From contig NZ_CM001974.1 in NCBI RefSeq assembly GCF_000406105.1, positions 2,883,274 through 2,947,273 on the forward strand: a stretch of DNA of 64,000 nucleotides, read 5' to 3'. The notes below the pieces were generated by a model. That model saw nothing but the letters and a program-made list of their open reading frames with translations. It did no database searches and had not been told where the DNA came from. The translations under genes and the position numbers were made by a program. The stretch's first letter is position 1, and each line of letters begins with the position of its first letter. The DNA is from Dickeya chrysanthemi NCPPB 402. Its GTDB lineage: Bacteria; Pseudomonadota; Gammaproteobacteria; Enterobacterales; Enterobacteriaceae. Positions 1-8,680 of the stretch are shown one piece after another.

Positions 1-30
1 CCCAGACTTACGTCTGGGGTTTTTATTTTT
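1..30 (+). terminator. Rho-independent terminator, first repeat unit
   Basis: Stem CCCAGAC (1-7) with GTCTGGG (12-18), four-base loop, then a run of T with a single A. It would end transcription entering from a gene left of the window. Confidence 0.6.
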
Positions 31-173
31 TAACCGGTGCCGGGACGAACGAGAACCCACAGCAGGGTTCGACAAAACGGTATGCCGTTTTGGACCGCCA
101 CAGGCGGCCCGCAGGGCGAGCGCTCCGCGCGAGTCAATCCCGACCGGGCAGGTTCAGCCTTACTCGCCATTTT

Positions 174-202
174 CCAGACGCAAGTCTGGGGTTTTTATTT
201 TT
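174..202 (+). terminator. Rho-independent terminator, second repeat unit
   Basis: Stem CCAGAC (174-179) with GTCTGG (184-189), GCAA loop, then GG and a T-rich run. It is a second copy of the hairpin at the window start. Confidence 0.55.
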
Positions 203-309
203 AACCGGTGCCGGGACGGATGAGAACCCACGACAGGGTTCGACAAAACGGTATGCCGTTTTGGACCGCTGCCATCCCCTGGAGCTCAATCTAACCGCTC
301 ATTGCTAAC

Positions 310-731
310 CAGAGAAAAAGTCAGCCGAAGCAGAGTAAGACTGAGCACAAGCTAACAAATAAAAACGGCATATCGAAATACATGAAATATGGCAGGCATA
401 ACTATCTGAGATAATGTACTATCTTTATTCTTATCTAATAAATAATAAAAATTAATTTTTTCTTCATATAACAACGGATTCCATACAGATAGTTTCAGCA
501 CTACCTTCCTTACCAAAGAGATATCGAGCATTGAATAAAACAGGCAATACATTGATGCAGAACAATAAAATTAAATGACCCATTAGTTACTTAGGTTATA
601 CTTACCCAGAAAAGCAAATAAAGCGATTTTTCCTTTTCATTAATGTTCACTTAATCTAAATAAAATAAATTGGCCACTGTAAGATAATTATACCGCTACC
701 CAATTCTTCCTTTTTGGTGGAGTATTCGATC
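310..731. other. Gene-free stretch upstream of the first chemoreceptor
   Basis: AT-rich intergenic DNA. I see no convincing open reading frame, tRNA or sigma-28 promoter with correct spacing. A good Shine-Dalgarno sequence (GGTGGAG, 716-722) precedes the ATG at 732. The promoter of the chemoreceptor gene probably lies here but cannot be named from the sequence. Confidence 0.5.
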
Positions 732-2336
732 ATGACCATCGTAAAAAAATTAGCTATCGCAATCAGTATTTTTTCTCTGGCATTGATTTGCGTAGGTGGT
801 TTTGGGCTGCATTCACTGAGCCAGTCAAAAGACCGTCTGGAATATGTGATGACTAACACATTACCCAGCCTCGATAATCTGGTGAGATCGACCAATGCGC
901 TGAACGACGCACGAGGTGCCTTGGGGCTCTTTTTTCTTAGCCGTGACGAGCAACAGCGTAATGCTTTAAAGCGTACGCTGGACAACGCTCTCGCCAACGT
1001 CGAAAAACTGAATGCTGTTTATAAAAAAGAATTGGTTTCTGACAGCAAAGATTTGCAGATGACCAATGACAATCTGCAATATCTGAACGATTTTCGCGCA
1101 GCCAAAGATAAGCTCTTCCAGCAATCTCTGACGGATGCTCAAATAGCAGAAAAAGCCTTTTCCAGCCAGGGATACGTAACGCTGGCACAGGACAAACTGG
1201 TAAAAGGATTCCAGGATCAGTACGACTATAATGTGGCGTTGGCCGGCGACTTGCAGGAACAGAACAACACCAGTTTCAGGTTGGCGTTTTTTGGGCTGGT
1301 CGGGCTGATTGTGGCGGCACTGCTTGTAGCTGGTACATTGTCCACAATGATTATTAACTATGTTCGTGCCAGCCTGAACGCTCTGCGCCAGACATTGACG
1401 AATGTTAGTGAAAATCTGGATTTGACGTTACGGGCAGACTCCAGCAAGAACGACGAGATAGGTCAAACTGCTAACGCCTTTAATAACCTGATTCAACGTT
1501 TCGCCGCTGTGCTGATCAATGTACGCTCCGCCAGTGAAAATGTATCGACTGCATCCGGAGAAATTGCTGCCGCTAATGAAGATCTCTCTGCCAGAACAGA
1601 AGAACAGGCTTCCTCTCTGGCACAAACGGCTGCCAGCATGCATGAAATTTCATCGACGATCGAAAGTAATGTCGATAACACCGCGCAGGCTAATAAGTTG
1701 GGTCAACAAGCCAGCGTTGCTGTTCAGCATGGCGACGAAGCGGTGCAGCGCATGGCGCTTGCGATGGAGGAGATTGCCAACGGGTCTGCCAAAGTCGCGG
1801 ATATCACCAACCTGATTGAAGGCATCGCCTTCCAGACAAATATTCTGGCCCTGAATGCTGCGGTAGAAGCCGCACGAGCCGGTGAACATGGCCGGGGATT
1901 TGCGGTCGTAGCCGGTGAAGTCCGTACGTTGTCACAGCGCTCTTCATCGGCAGCGAAAGAGATCAAGACCCTGATCGATAGCGCAATTTCCGCCGTAAAA
2001 CATGGCGCGGTGCAAGCAGACGAAGTCCGTGACGCCATCAGCAATGTGAAAAATGTGATTCAAAACGTATCCAATCTGGTCAATGAGGTATCGCTGGCTT
2101 CAGAAGAACAAAGCCGCGGCATCTCTCAGATTAATACCGCCATCAACCAGATGGAGGCGGTTACCCAACAGAACGCCGCGATGGTGGAACAGGCTTCCTC
2201 CGCGGCAGACTCACTCAACGAACAAGCAACGCAATTGCGTCAATCGGTTGAAGTGTTCAAACTGCAAGCAAACCACGCGTTCGGCGATGCACATGCGATG
2301 AGTGGGACCACGTCCTTGCGTCTCGGTCATCACTGA
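732..2336 (+). CDS. Methyl-accepting chemotaxis protein lacking the NWETF tail
   Basis: A transmembrane chemoreceptor that signals through CheW/CheA. I see TM1 near residues 5-27, a periplasmic four-helix-bundle-like sensor region, TM2 near 185-208, a HAMP linker and a long cytoplasmic signalling hairpin. The conserved hairpin tip with [19 protein letters not shown] is present. The start was moved from in-frame TTG/GTG codons at 714/717 to ATG 732, which has GGTGGAG nine bases upstream; this gives 534 residues. Unlike the two receptors near the che operons, it ends in ...SLRLGHH without the NWETF pentapeptide that tethers CheR and CheB, so it probably depends on other receptors for efficient methylation. 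The ligand is not predictable. Confidence 0.93.
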   Translation: MTIVKKLAIAISIFSLALICVGGFGLHSLSQSKDRLEYVMTNTLPSLDNLVRSTNALNDARGALGLFFLSRDEQQRNALKRTLDNALANVEKLNAVYKKELVSDSKDLQMTNDNLQYLNDFRAAKDKLFQQSLTDAQIAEKAFSSQGYVTLAQDKLVKGFQDQYDYNVALAGDLQEQNNTSFRLAFFGLVGLIVAALLVAGTLSTMIINYVRASLNALRQTLTNVSENLDLTLRADSSKNDEIGQTANAFNNLIQRFAAVLINVRSASENVSTASGEIAAANEDLSARTEEQASSLAQTAASMHEISSTIESNVDNTAQANKLGQQASVAVQHGDEAVQRMALAMEEIANGSAKVADITNLIEGIAFQTNILALNAAVEAARAGEHGRGFAVVAGEVRTLSQRSSSAAKEIKTLIDSAISAVKHGAVQADEVRDAISNVKNVIQNVSNLVNEVSLASEEQSRGISQINTAINQMEAVTQQNAAMVEQASSAADSLNEQATQLRQSVEVFKLQANHAFGDAHAMSGTTSLRLGHH

Positions 2337-2348
2337 TTCGTTATGATA

Positions 2349-2376
2349 AAAAAGGGTTGCCTGCGCAACCCTTTTT
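2349..2376. terminator. Bidirectional terminator between the chemoreceptor gene and phoH
   Basis: Perfect stem AAAAAGGGTTGC (2349-2360) with GCAACCCTTTTT (2365-2376), CTGC loop. The convergent genes end at 2336 and 2397. T runs follow the stem on both strands, so it can serve both. Confidence 0.85.
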
Positions 2377-2396
2377 ACTTTTACGTTACCCCTGAA

Positions 2397-3185
2397 TCAG
2401 GAGTACGCCACCAGCGTACGCTGGCACAGTTCAGAACGAACGCAATCCCCTTTACCGAACGTGACAATACTGATCATCGCATCCTCGGCAAACCGCTCAA
2501 GCGCATCCTGCAAGCCGGATTTAACACCAGCCGGCAAGTCACATTGCGTGATATCTCCATTAACGATCACCGTAACGCTTTCACCCAAACGCGTCAGGAA
2601 CATCTTCATCTGATTGACGGTAACATTTTGCGCCTCGTCTAAAATCACGACGGCATTTTCGAACGTTCGCCCACGCATATAGGCAAACGGCGCAATTTCC
2701 ACTTTAGCGATTTCCGGCCGCAGGCAATACTGTAAGAAGGATGAACCGAGCCGACGCTGCAACACGTCGTACACCGGTCGGAAATAAGGTGCAAATTTTT
2801 CCGCCATGTCGCCCGGCAGGAAGCCAAGATCTTCCTCAGCCTGCAATACCGGCCGGGTAACGATAATGCGGTCAACCTCTTTATGAAGCAGTGCTTCGGC
2901 TGCTTTAGCCGCACTGAGAAACGTTTTGCCACAACCCGCCTCGCCGGTGGCAAAGATTAACTGTTTATTTTCTATTGCAGACAAGTACTGTTCCTGGGCT
3001 GGGGTTCTGGCTTCGATAATTGAGGTGTCGCGACTCTCACGCGCCATACCGATAGCTTCAATACCACCCAACTGAACCAGAGAAGTGACCGAATCTTCTT
3101 CACGCTGACGATGACTGCGCGATTCGCGTCTGATGACGCGTTTAGCTTCACGACGCGCTTTGATCACTGCTTTTTGTCTTCCCAT
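2397..3185 (-). CDS. phoH: PhoH family ATPase
   Basis: A cytoplasmic P-loop ATPase of the phosphate-starvation PhoH family, 262 residues, very close to the core of E. coli PhoH from MGRQKAV to the C-terminal HAYS-like end. Walker A is GEAGCGKT (residues 81-88) and Walker B VVILDEAQN (179-187), so the ATP site looks intact. In E. coli the gene is under PhoB; I could not find an unambiguous Pho box upstream here. The biochemical role is uncertain (an RNA-linked helicase-like activity is suggested for the family). It converges with the chemoreceptor gene and is not part of the flagellar regulon by function. Confidence 0.92.
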   Translation of the reverse strand: MGRQKAVIKARREAKRVIRRESRSHRQREEDSVTSLVQLGGIEAIGMARESRDTSIIEARTPAQEQYLSAIENKQLIFATGEAGCGKTFLSAAKAAEALLHKEVDRIIVTRPVLQAEEDLGFLPGDMAEKFAPYFRPVYDVLQRRLGSSFLQYCLRPEIAKVEIAPFAYMRGRTFENAVVILDEAQNVTVNQMKMFLTRLGESVTVIVNGDITQCDLPAGVKSGLQDALERFAEDAMISIVTFGKGDCVRSELCQRTLVAYS

Positions 3186-3810
3186 AGTGGCACCTTACAG
3201 TTTGTTTCACTGACCGAACGACCTGAGATCGACGGTGTTTTGTTCACAAATGAGGTTTGGCTTCCTTATTAAGCCGTAATTCAAGTGAGATGACGAAAAC
3301 CAATGGGTAAACACCGCCGTCACCCTTGTCGTGATAGCAATGTGTTTAGCATTGGTGTGAGAAAATGAAGCGGAAATCACGCTGTAGAACGTATTGAAAA
3401 AACAGGGGGACAGTGAAAAAGTGAAGCGGGAGAGAGAACCTCCGCCTCGACAAGGCGGCAGAAATGAGCGAATTTGCTGACTGTTCCGTCCAGGGAAGGA
3501 CTCTACCATTCGCGCTCCTCACTGTGACAATGACTATTCAAATGAATAATGATTGATCGCATCAGGCATCTAACATCTCTGGAGGAAATTACCGCCCAAA
3601 GATGTCATTAAGATGACAGTGCTCTATTTTGCCTCTGCATAGCAAGTGTTTTTACATTACCATAACATAAAACTATATATTGCATAAGCTGCGCACTTGC
3701 CGGCTATATATTGAATTCACTGTCTTGAGGCGGGTGAGGTATTGAGTTAACCAGACATCAGAACGATGAGAATGGTTTTCCTCCGCCCAGGCAGCGGAGG
3801 AATTCGAAGG
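3186..3810. other. Gene-free stretch between phoH and fliZ
   Basis: About 620 bp that should contain the phoH promoter and the 3' end of the fliAZ transcript. A 100-codon frame on the minus strand (3207-3509) has no recognisable product and is not called. The only clear structure is the hairpin next to fliZ, listed separately. Confidence 0.5.
3778..3802 (-). terminator. Stem-loop after fliZ, possible terminator
   Basis: Stem TTCCTCCGC (3778-3786) with GCGGAGGAA (3794-3802), seven-base loop, nine bases past the fliZ stop. No T run follows on the minus strand, so it may be an RNA 3'-end stabiliser or a rho-assisted site instead of an intrinsic terminator. Confidence 0.45.
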
Positions 3811-4323
3811 CTAGTAATGTTTTTGCCAATGCAGATACTGATCATACTTTCGTAAGGCACTGCGGTAGGTATTCTGCTCAATATCAGGCAGGTAATCGCA
3901 AACACGCTGCTGAATACTGTCATCCGATGTAAAACTCTCCTGCGGATAATTCTTCGCCAGCAGCAGCTCATCCAAACGTCGTAAACGAATGACATATTCA
4001 CGCATGGTGCTGTGACGCACCTCGGTCTGTTCGATTAGATACTGCGTAAATGCTTTGATATCGAAATAATTGGCGTGCGTATTGCAAGAAACCTCACTAC
4101 AAAAACGGCACAGCGGGACAAGTTCTTCCTGCACAGATTCCCAGATCGCGTTGTCAATCAGCCGATCCATCATAGCAATCGACTTTTTGTTGATAAGTTG
4201 ATCGCGGAATACCAGTGAAACACGATCTAATTCCTTGCCACAATTGGCGCAGTGTGTTTGCCTGTGCTTGAAGTCTTTCAAATAACGGCTAAGAAGTTGC
4301 TTCTTCCTGGTTGCTTGGGGCAT
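3811..4323 (-). CDS. fliZ: Flagellar regulator FliZ
   Basis: FliZ, encoded next to sigma-28, in E. coli and Salmonella modulates FlhDC activity and represses sigma-S-dependent genes. The protein carries the family's SRYLKDFKHxQTHCANC region near the N terminus, a second Cys pair (CRFC) and an integrase-like DNA-binding C-terminal half (VIRLRRLDELL). I chose ATG 4323 with AGGAA upstream, giving 170 residues; a TTG at 4353 would add ten. It lies 53 bp downstream of fliA and is presumably co-transcribed. Confidence 0.93.
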   Translation of the reverse strand: MPQATRKKQLLSRYLKDFKHRQTHCANCGKELDRVSLVFRDQLINKKSIAMMDRLIDNAIWESVQEELVPLCRFCSEVSCNTHANYFDIKAFTQYLIEQTEVRHSTMREYVIRLRRLDELLLAKNYPQESFTSDDSIQQRVCDYLPDIEQNTYRSALRKYDQYLHWQKHY

Positions 4324-4376
4324 GAGTCCATTCCTGACTGTAGGTTGGTACAACTACATGTCTGTGTGCTCCAAAA

Positions 4377-5099
4377 TTAAACGTCACTCATTAATTTCGC
4401 ACGCAGACGCTTAATCGCCTGGCTATGCAACTGACTAACGCGCGACTCCCCTACTTCCAGCACTGCACCAATTTCCTTCAGGTTCAGCTCTTCCTGATAG
4501 TAGAGAGTCAACACCATTTTTTCGCGTTCTGGCAGGTTTTCAATCGCATCCATTACTCGTTGACGTAGGTTGACATCCATCAACTGATTCAGTGGATTAG
4601 CGTCTTCGTTTCCTTCCAGCAACGCCTCGGCACTGTCCCCATGTTCTTCCCGCCATTCATCGTAAGAAAACAGCTGGCTATTGTTGGTATCCAGCAAAAT
4701 CTGACGATATTCTTCCAGCGAGATGTTCAGAGTTTGGGCGACTTCCTGTTCGGAAGGAGCCCTGCCGAGTGACTGTTCAGCCTGCTGCATCGCCTGCGCT
4801 ACTTCCCGGGCGTTACGCCTGACACTGCGTGGCGCCCAATCCCGACTACGTAACTCATCCAGCATTGCGCCACGAATACGCTGCACGGCATAGGTTGTGA
4901 ATGCCGTACCTTGCAACGAATCATAGCGCTCTACGGCACTGAGTAGCCCAATGCCCCCCGCCTGCAGGAGGTCATCAAGCTCAACGCTCGCCGGGAGACG
5001 AACCTGTAAGCGTAAGGCTTCATGGCGCACCAACGGAACATAGCGCTTCCATAATGAATTTTTATCCATTGTGCCTTCAGCGGTATACAGTTCGCTCAC
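4377..5099 (-). CDS. fliA: Flagellar sigma factor FliA (sigma-28)
   Basis: The sigma factor for class III flagellar and chemotaxis promoters, held inactive by FlgM until the hook is complete. It is 240 residues, the family's length, with sigma regions 2 (DDLLQAGGIGLL, RGAMLDELRSRDW), 3 and 4 (LNLKEIGAVLEVGESRVSQLHSQAI, helix-turn-helix) all present. The start is a GTG, giving MSELYTAEG like E. coli FliA. Matching promoters are found in this window before fliC, fliD, flgM, flgK and cheR. Confidence 0.97.
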   Translation of the reverse strand: MSELYTAEGTMDKNSLWKRYVPLVRHEALRLQVRLPASVELDDLLQAGGIGLLSAVERYDSLQGTAFTTYAVQRIRGAMLDELRSRDWAPRSVRRNAREVAQAMQQAEQSLGRAPSEQEVAQTLNISLEEYRQILLDTNNSQLFSYDEWREEHGDSAEALLEGNEDANPLNQLMDVNLRQRVMDAIENLPEREKMVLTLYYQEELNLKEIGAVLEVGESRVSQLHSQAIKRLRAKLMSDV

Positions 5100-5493
5100 A
5101 GTGATAAATACCTATAAAATTAAGGTGCTCAACATCATTATGCGTTTAGCATACTATGACAATCGGAAGAACAGATGTAGAAAAAAGGCTTTTTTCAGAT
5201 ACGTCGCCAGATTCTCATCTTCATACTATAGCGTCTATAGCAAAGATATGGTACATACCCAGCCTACCTTGTCTATAAATTCAATCTTGGTTTCAGATAA
5301 CTGATAAAAAGAAAATGATTCACAAAAAAATTATCAAACATTCACCACATCTATAACCACAGACATCCCACTTCATATAAAAACATAAAGTAACTCAATG
5401 AATTTAAAGACATTATTTTTATAATTGCATGATGAGGTAACTAATAGAGAAAACCATAAATGTACGAAGTATCCTATACGCAGCACCTATGGC
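5100..5493. other. fliA upstream region, no gene
   Basis: About 400 bp of AT-rich DNA between fliA and the end of the glycosylation operon. It must hold the class II (FlhDC-dependent) fliA promoter. A 77-codon plus-strand frame starting inside fliA has no support and is rejected. Confidence 0.5.
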
Positions 5494-5527
5494 TAAAAAT
5501 ATGACACCCGTTGAAATGGTGCCATAT
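5494..5527 (-). terminator. Terminator of the glycosylation operon
   Basis: Ten-base-pair stem with one mismatch (5499-5508 with 5518-5527), nine-base loop, followed on the minus strand by a five-T run (5495-5499). It lies 17 bp past the stop of the last gene of the island. Confidence 0.75.
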
Positions 5528-5544
5528 TCTGGTAGAAATAATTA

Positions 5545-6291
5545 TTATCTGTCGCCTCGCTCACATAGTAAAAAAATACTAGCGCACAGGTCAGGATATT
5601 GTTGCCCTAGCTTATAGCAACCCTCTAAATAATCTTGACTGATAATGTCAGTTTGCAGCAGCCTATCCCACTGAAAATTAGCAAGTGCTTTGAAGAAAAT
5701 GCCAGATCGTTGTATAACCTTTAATCCAGCACTCACGGCATCTCGTTCTAATGTATCCAAGGTATAAGTACATCGATGCCCATGCTCCTTCTCTGCCTCT
5801 GTCACTGCTGAATTATATGGAATCAGCCCCATCTTTACTGCAATTTGTCGGGATGGTGCATTAGCATTAGGGCAAACTAAAAATAGTCGTCCGCTTTTAG
5901 AAAGCCATTCATCATTAATTCGCTTTAAGACAAAGACAGGATCATCGAGATGCTCTAAAACATGTGTTAAAACGATGTTATCGTACTGATTATCTAACTT
6001 TACGCTTTCAAAGCGATCACTAACGAATCGAACATTTCCCTGTAAGCGCTTTTTTGCTTCTGAAATAGCGACATCCGATACTTCAACGCATGTAATATCA
6101 TCAAAATAAGATTGAAGCCGACGAGTAAAATCTCCTTTAAAACTACCCAGCTCCAATAAATTTCCAGACTTGAAAAATGGCTCAAACGATTTAATCATAA
6201 ACGGATGCATTACATCAAAATCAAAGCTATATGCATATTTGTGTTCTGATGTATCATTTATTTCGGCGTTATAGTCGCGTTTATTTTCCAT
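5545..6291 (-). CDS. SAM-dependent methyltransferase, likely sugar O-methyltransferase
   Basis: A 248-residue class I methyltransferase. The SAM-binding motif I is NLLELGSFKGDF, followed by ITCVEVSD (acidic strand 2) and VLTHVLEHLDDP (motif typical of the UbiG/Methyltransf_23 group). It is the last gene of the island; its ATG lies 3 bp after the stop of the acetyltransferase reading frame, so translation is probably coupled. In other plant-associated bacteria the flagellin glycan carries a 2-O-methylated 4-amino-4,6-dideoxyglucose, which makes O-methylation of a glycan sugar the best guess. The substrate is inferred only from context. Confidence 0.75.
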   Translation of the reverse strand: MENKRDYNAEINDTSEHKYAYSFDFDVMHPFMIKSFEPFFKSGNLLELGSFKGDFTRRLQSYFDDITCVEVSDVAISEAKKRLQGNVRFVSDRFESVKLDNQYDNIVLTHVLEHLDDPVFVLKRINDEWLSKSGRLFLVCPNANAPSRQIAVKMGLIPYNSAVTEAEKEHGHRCTYTLDTLERDAVSAGLKVIQRSGIFFKALANFQWDRLLQTDIISQDYLEGCYKLGQQYPDLCASIFLLCERGDR

Positions 6292-6294
6292 GTG

Positions 6295-6743
6295 TCACTC
6301 CATATTTTTATACATAAAAATTGAATCATCAGTACGGTTCAGTATGGAAAAACCTTTTCTTTCATAGAGCGATATTGCCGAAAAATTATGTCGACTCACC
6401 TCTAACTCAATGCTTTTAAATTTCTGACCATGCAAAAAATCTATCGTTAAGGATAGTAATTTTGAAGCAACACCCAGACCTTGCCAATATGGTGATACAC
6501 ATACATTAGTTATAAACGCGACAAAATTTTTTTATCATTGCAATATATAGCAACCAACCCAATCAAGTTATTATCAGACCATGCTTCCACTCGCTCAGCA
6601 TGCTTGGTTATTTTTTCGGCATACATCGCAATATGCACACGTTCACTCAAAGGAGGAATGAAGTGACCATCGCAAAGCTGCAATAACTGAGCGACATTCT
6701 CTTCATCAGACTGGTTGATACTAAACTCAAGAGTATGTGTCAC
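6295..6743 (-). pseudogene. GNAT N-acetyltransferase, split by a one-base frame change
   Basis: The first 77 codons (6510-6743, GTG start) read into a stop. Reading one base back at the A7 tract (6527-6533) opens FVAFITNVCVSPYWQGLGVA, then ...ELEVSRHNFSAISLYERKGF..., which is the acetyl-CoA-binding and C-terminal half of a GNAT enzyme. It ends with TGA at 6295-6297, 3 bp before the methyltransferase ATG. One extra A would give a continuous protein of about 149 residues. The GTG overlaps the upstream stop (GTGA). The likely role is N-acylation of an amino sugar, such as the product of the aminotransferase in this island. It may be a true pseudogene, a phase-variable or slippage-read gene, or a sequencing error. 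Confidence 0.8.
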
Positions 6744-7702
6744 GTTTTCAACACCGCCAAACCAAACCCATTACGACCGAACTCGTTGCCATTATACAGT
6801 AAGAAGACTTTATTATCACATTCAAAGACATGTGGATAACATTGCATATCGCTATCCCATTCACCGGGTGTTCCTTGCAAGAGGAAAGATTCATCATCGC
6901 GAGTCCAATTTTTCAAATCATCAGACCAGGCATGACCAATACGATACCCTCTGCCTTTACTTGTTCTGAAATCAAAAGACTCCCGGTAACAAAAGAACAT
7001 ATGATATCGTTCATTTATAGCGATAACTGAAGGCAAAGCTTGGCTTTCATCAGGGCCAAGTTTATCTGAAATGATTTGACCAGCCTCGTGATCTTTAAGC
7101 CAATTAATACCGTCATCAGAAATTGAATGACCAATCTTATAGGTACGTTCCGGGGCTCCATTTGGCGAAGATTTTTTCCAATGTGTACCAAATATATACC
7201 ACATATGAAAAGTACCATCGATGACCTTTACAAAACCATCACCGACCAGACAAGGTTCATGAAGAGATGAGGCAAGCACCGGACCATCACCAATTCGTTG
7301 AAAAGTTAGGCCGTCATCTTGACTAATAGCCAATCCTATTGCTGTGTCCACTGATACAGAAACACGGCGATTCCAACCACAGGTATATCCATATATATCA
7401 CTATTGTGGCGAACGACATTCATTGGAAATATTCCATGCTCATCGAAACAACCAAGATTACCTAAAGGAATAACTGTTTTGTCTGATACACGGATAATCG
7501 TTTTTAAATCTTTTTGCATATCAACAAAAGCGATATGACTGAGATATTTCCCATTACTCTTATCTAAAGCGCGAGTAGAGAAATAAATACGGATAAAGCC
7601 ATGAAAAACAAGTGCTTGTGGTGATTGAGCGAACTCAACACAATCGTTAGGTAGAGAATGTTCTGTTGGATCAAATATTTTACCGACTTTTTCCCATTTC
7701 AT
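6740..7702 (-). CDS. Beta-propeller glycosidase-like protein, second paralogue
   Basis: A 320-residue protein resembling the five-bladed beta-propeller glycoside hydrolase folds (GH43/GH130-like). It has repeated blade signatures such as SISDDGINW, AWSDDLKNW and YPHVFECDNKVFLLYNGNEFGRNGFGLAVL. There is no signal peptide, so it is cytoplasmic. It is a paralogue of the gene directly upstream. I prefer ATG 7702 over the TTG at 7714. The stop overlaps the acetyltransferase start by four bases. In such islands these proteins are usually unassigned; a glycosidase, phosphorylase or sugar-transfer role is possible. I do not assign a reaction. Confidence 0.7.
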   Translation of the reverse strand: MKWEKVGKIFDPTEHSLPNDCVEFAQSPQALVFHGFIRIYFSTRALDKSNGKYLSHIAFVDMQKDLKTIIRVSDKTVIPLGNLGCFDEHGIFPMNVVRHNSDIYGYTCGWNRRVSVSVDTAIGLAISQDDGLTFQRIGDGPVLASSLHEPCLVGDGFVKVIDGTFHMWYIFGTHWKKSSPNGAPERTYKIGHSISDDGINWLKDHEAGQIISDKLGPDESQALPSVIAINERYHMFFCYRESFDFRTSKGRGYRIGHAWSDDLKNWTRDDESFLLQGTPGEWDSDMQCYPHVFECDNKVFLLYNGNEFGRNGFGLAVLKT

Positions 7703-7714
7703 ATTATTGCCCAA

Positions 7715-8677
7715 TTATTCTAACGCACCATCTAAGACAGCCAACCCAAACCCTTCTCGGCCAACCTGATTACCAAGATAAGCTAAGTAAATCTTATTAT
7801 CCAACTCAAAAACATGAGGATAGCTAATCATTTCAGAATCCCAGCCATCGTCCGATACATTAATTCCAGCTTTTTTATCGTCCCTGACCCAATCAGTCAA
7901 ATTTTCACTATATGCATACCCTATCCGATATCCATTTGCTTTTCCCCGATAGTCACTACTGTAACGATAGCAGAAAAACATGTGATATTTACCGTTAGCA
8001 TAAAAGACATCGGGGCTAGCCTGTGCCTCATCTTCCTCTATACGACTCTCAATCAAATCTTTATTCTGTTTAACCCAATGTATACCATCATCTGAGGTTG
8101 CCATACGAATTTTATATACAGGTTCGGCACGACCATTAACCATTTTCCACTTACGGCCTGCGATATACCATAAATACCAGCTATTATTAAATCGACGAAC
8201 TTTCGGGCCACTTAATACAAAAGGCTCATCAGGTGTATAGGATATAATTGGTCCATTCCCTAATTTTTCGAAACTATTACCACCATCGTGACTCACTGCA
8301 GCCCCAATGGCCACATTGAAAGGAACAGATTCGCATCGAGTCCATCCTGCATAATAAGCATACACTTTGTTCGCATGGCGAATTACCGATACAGGATAAG
8401 TACCAAACTCATCAAACTCTCCCAGATTACCTAACTTTAAAATAGGTTGCTCGCTAATACGTAAAATCTGAAAGAGATCATGCCGTGCCAAATCAACATA
8501 AGCCGAATAGCTTACATACTGACCATTACTATCTGCTGGTGGACGACAAGAAAAATAGACACGAACAAAGTCATCAAAAACCAGTGTCGCTGGTGCTTGA
8601 GCAAACTCTTTCAACCAGGGACGATCTTTTATTTCTTGTGGTGTAAATACCTTACCTAACTTTATCCATTTAAACAT
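7715..8677 (-). CDS. Beta-propeller glycosidase-like protein, first paralogue
   Basis: 320 residues, the same length and blade pattern as the next gene. Shared elements include FAQAPATLVFDDFVRVYFS, MATSDDGIHW, GYRIGYAYSENLTDW and a C-terminal YPHVFELDNKIYLAYLGNQVGREGFGLAVL. The two copies align over their full length but differ at many positions, so the duplication is old. It starts 3 bp after the stop of the WbqC-family gene. No signal peptide. Function is not known to me; context suggests work on the flagellin glycan or its precursor. Confidence 0.7.
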   Translation of the reverse strand: MFKWIKLGKVFTPQEIKDRPWLKEFAQAPATLVFDDFVRVYFSCRPPADSNGQYVSYSAYVDLARHDLFQILRISEQPILKLGNLGEFDEFGTYPVSVIRHANKVYAYYAGWTRCESVPFNVAIGAAVSHDGGNSFEKLGNGPIISYTPDEPFVLSGPKVRRFNNSWYLWYIAGRKWKMVNGRAEPVYKIRMATSDDGIHWVKQNKDLIESRIEEDEAQASPDVFYANGKYHMFFCYRYSSDYRGKANGYRIGYAYSENLTDWVRDDKKAGINVSDDGWDSEMISYPHVFELDNKIYLAYLGNQVGREGFGLAVLDGALE

Positions 8678-8680
8678 GGT

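Larger units (their letters stand above)
1..270. repeat. Tandem pair of ~95-bp repeats, each starting with a terminator hairpin
   Basis: Two near-identical units, about 1-100 and 173-270, lie 171-172 bp apart. Each begins with a GC-rich hairpin followed by a T-rich run (arms 1-7/12-18 and 174-179/184-189). Each continues with a shared segment ending in the palindrome AAAACGG-TATG-CCGTTTT (74-91 and 245-262). The units differ at only a few positions. The first is cut by the window edge, so there may be more copies upstream. The hairpin plus T run looks like a plus-strand rho-independent terminator for an unseen upstream gene. The origin of the rest is unknown to me. Confidence 0.7.

Noticed and set aside
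3207..3509. 100-codon minus-strand frame upstream of phoH
   Set aside because: No family resemblance, unusual composition and no convincing ribosome binding site; treated as leader or intergenic DNA.
3500..3560. Pho box upstream of phoH
   Set aside because: TGTCA-like half sites occur but not as a correctly spaced pair; not strong enough to call.
5071..5304. 77-codon plus-strand frame starting within fliA
   Set aside because: Overlaps the fliA start, AT-rich composition, no supporting signal.
6523..6540. Programmed -1 ribosomal frameshift site in the GNAT gene
   Set aside because: The tract is not a standard X XXY YYZ heptamer in the zero frame and I saw no downstream stem; the A-tract slippage or indel explanation is simpler and covers all three broken genes.
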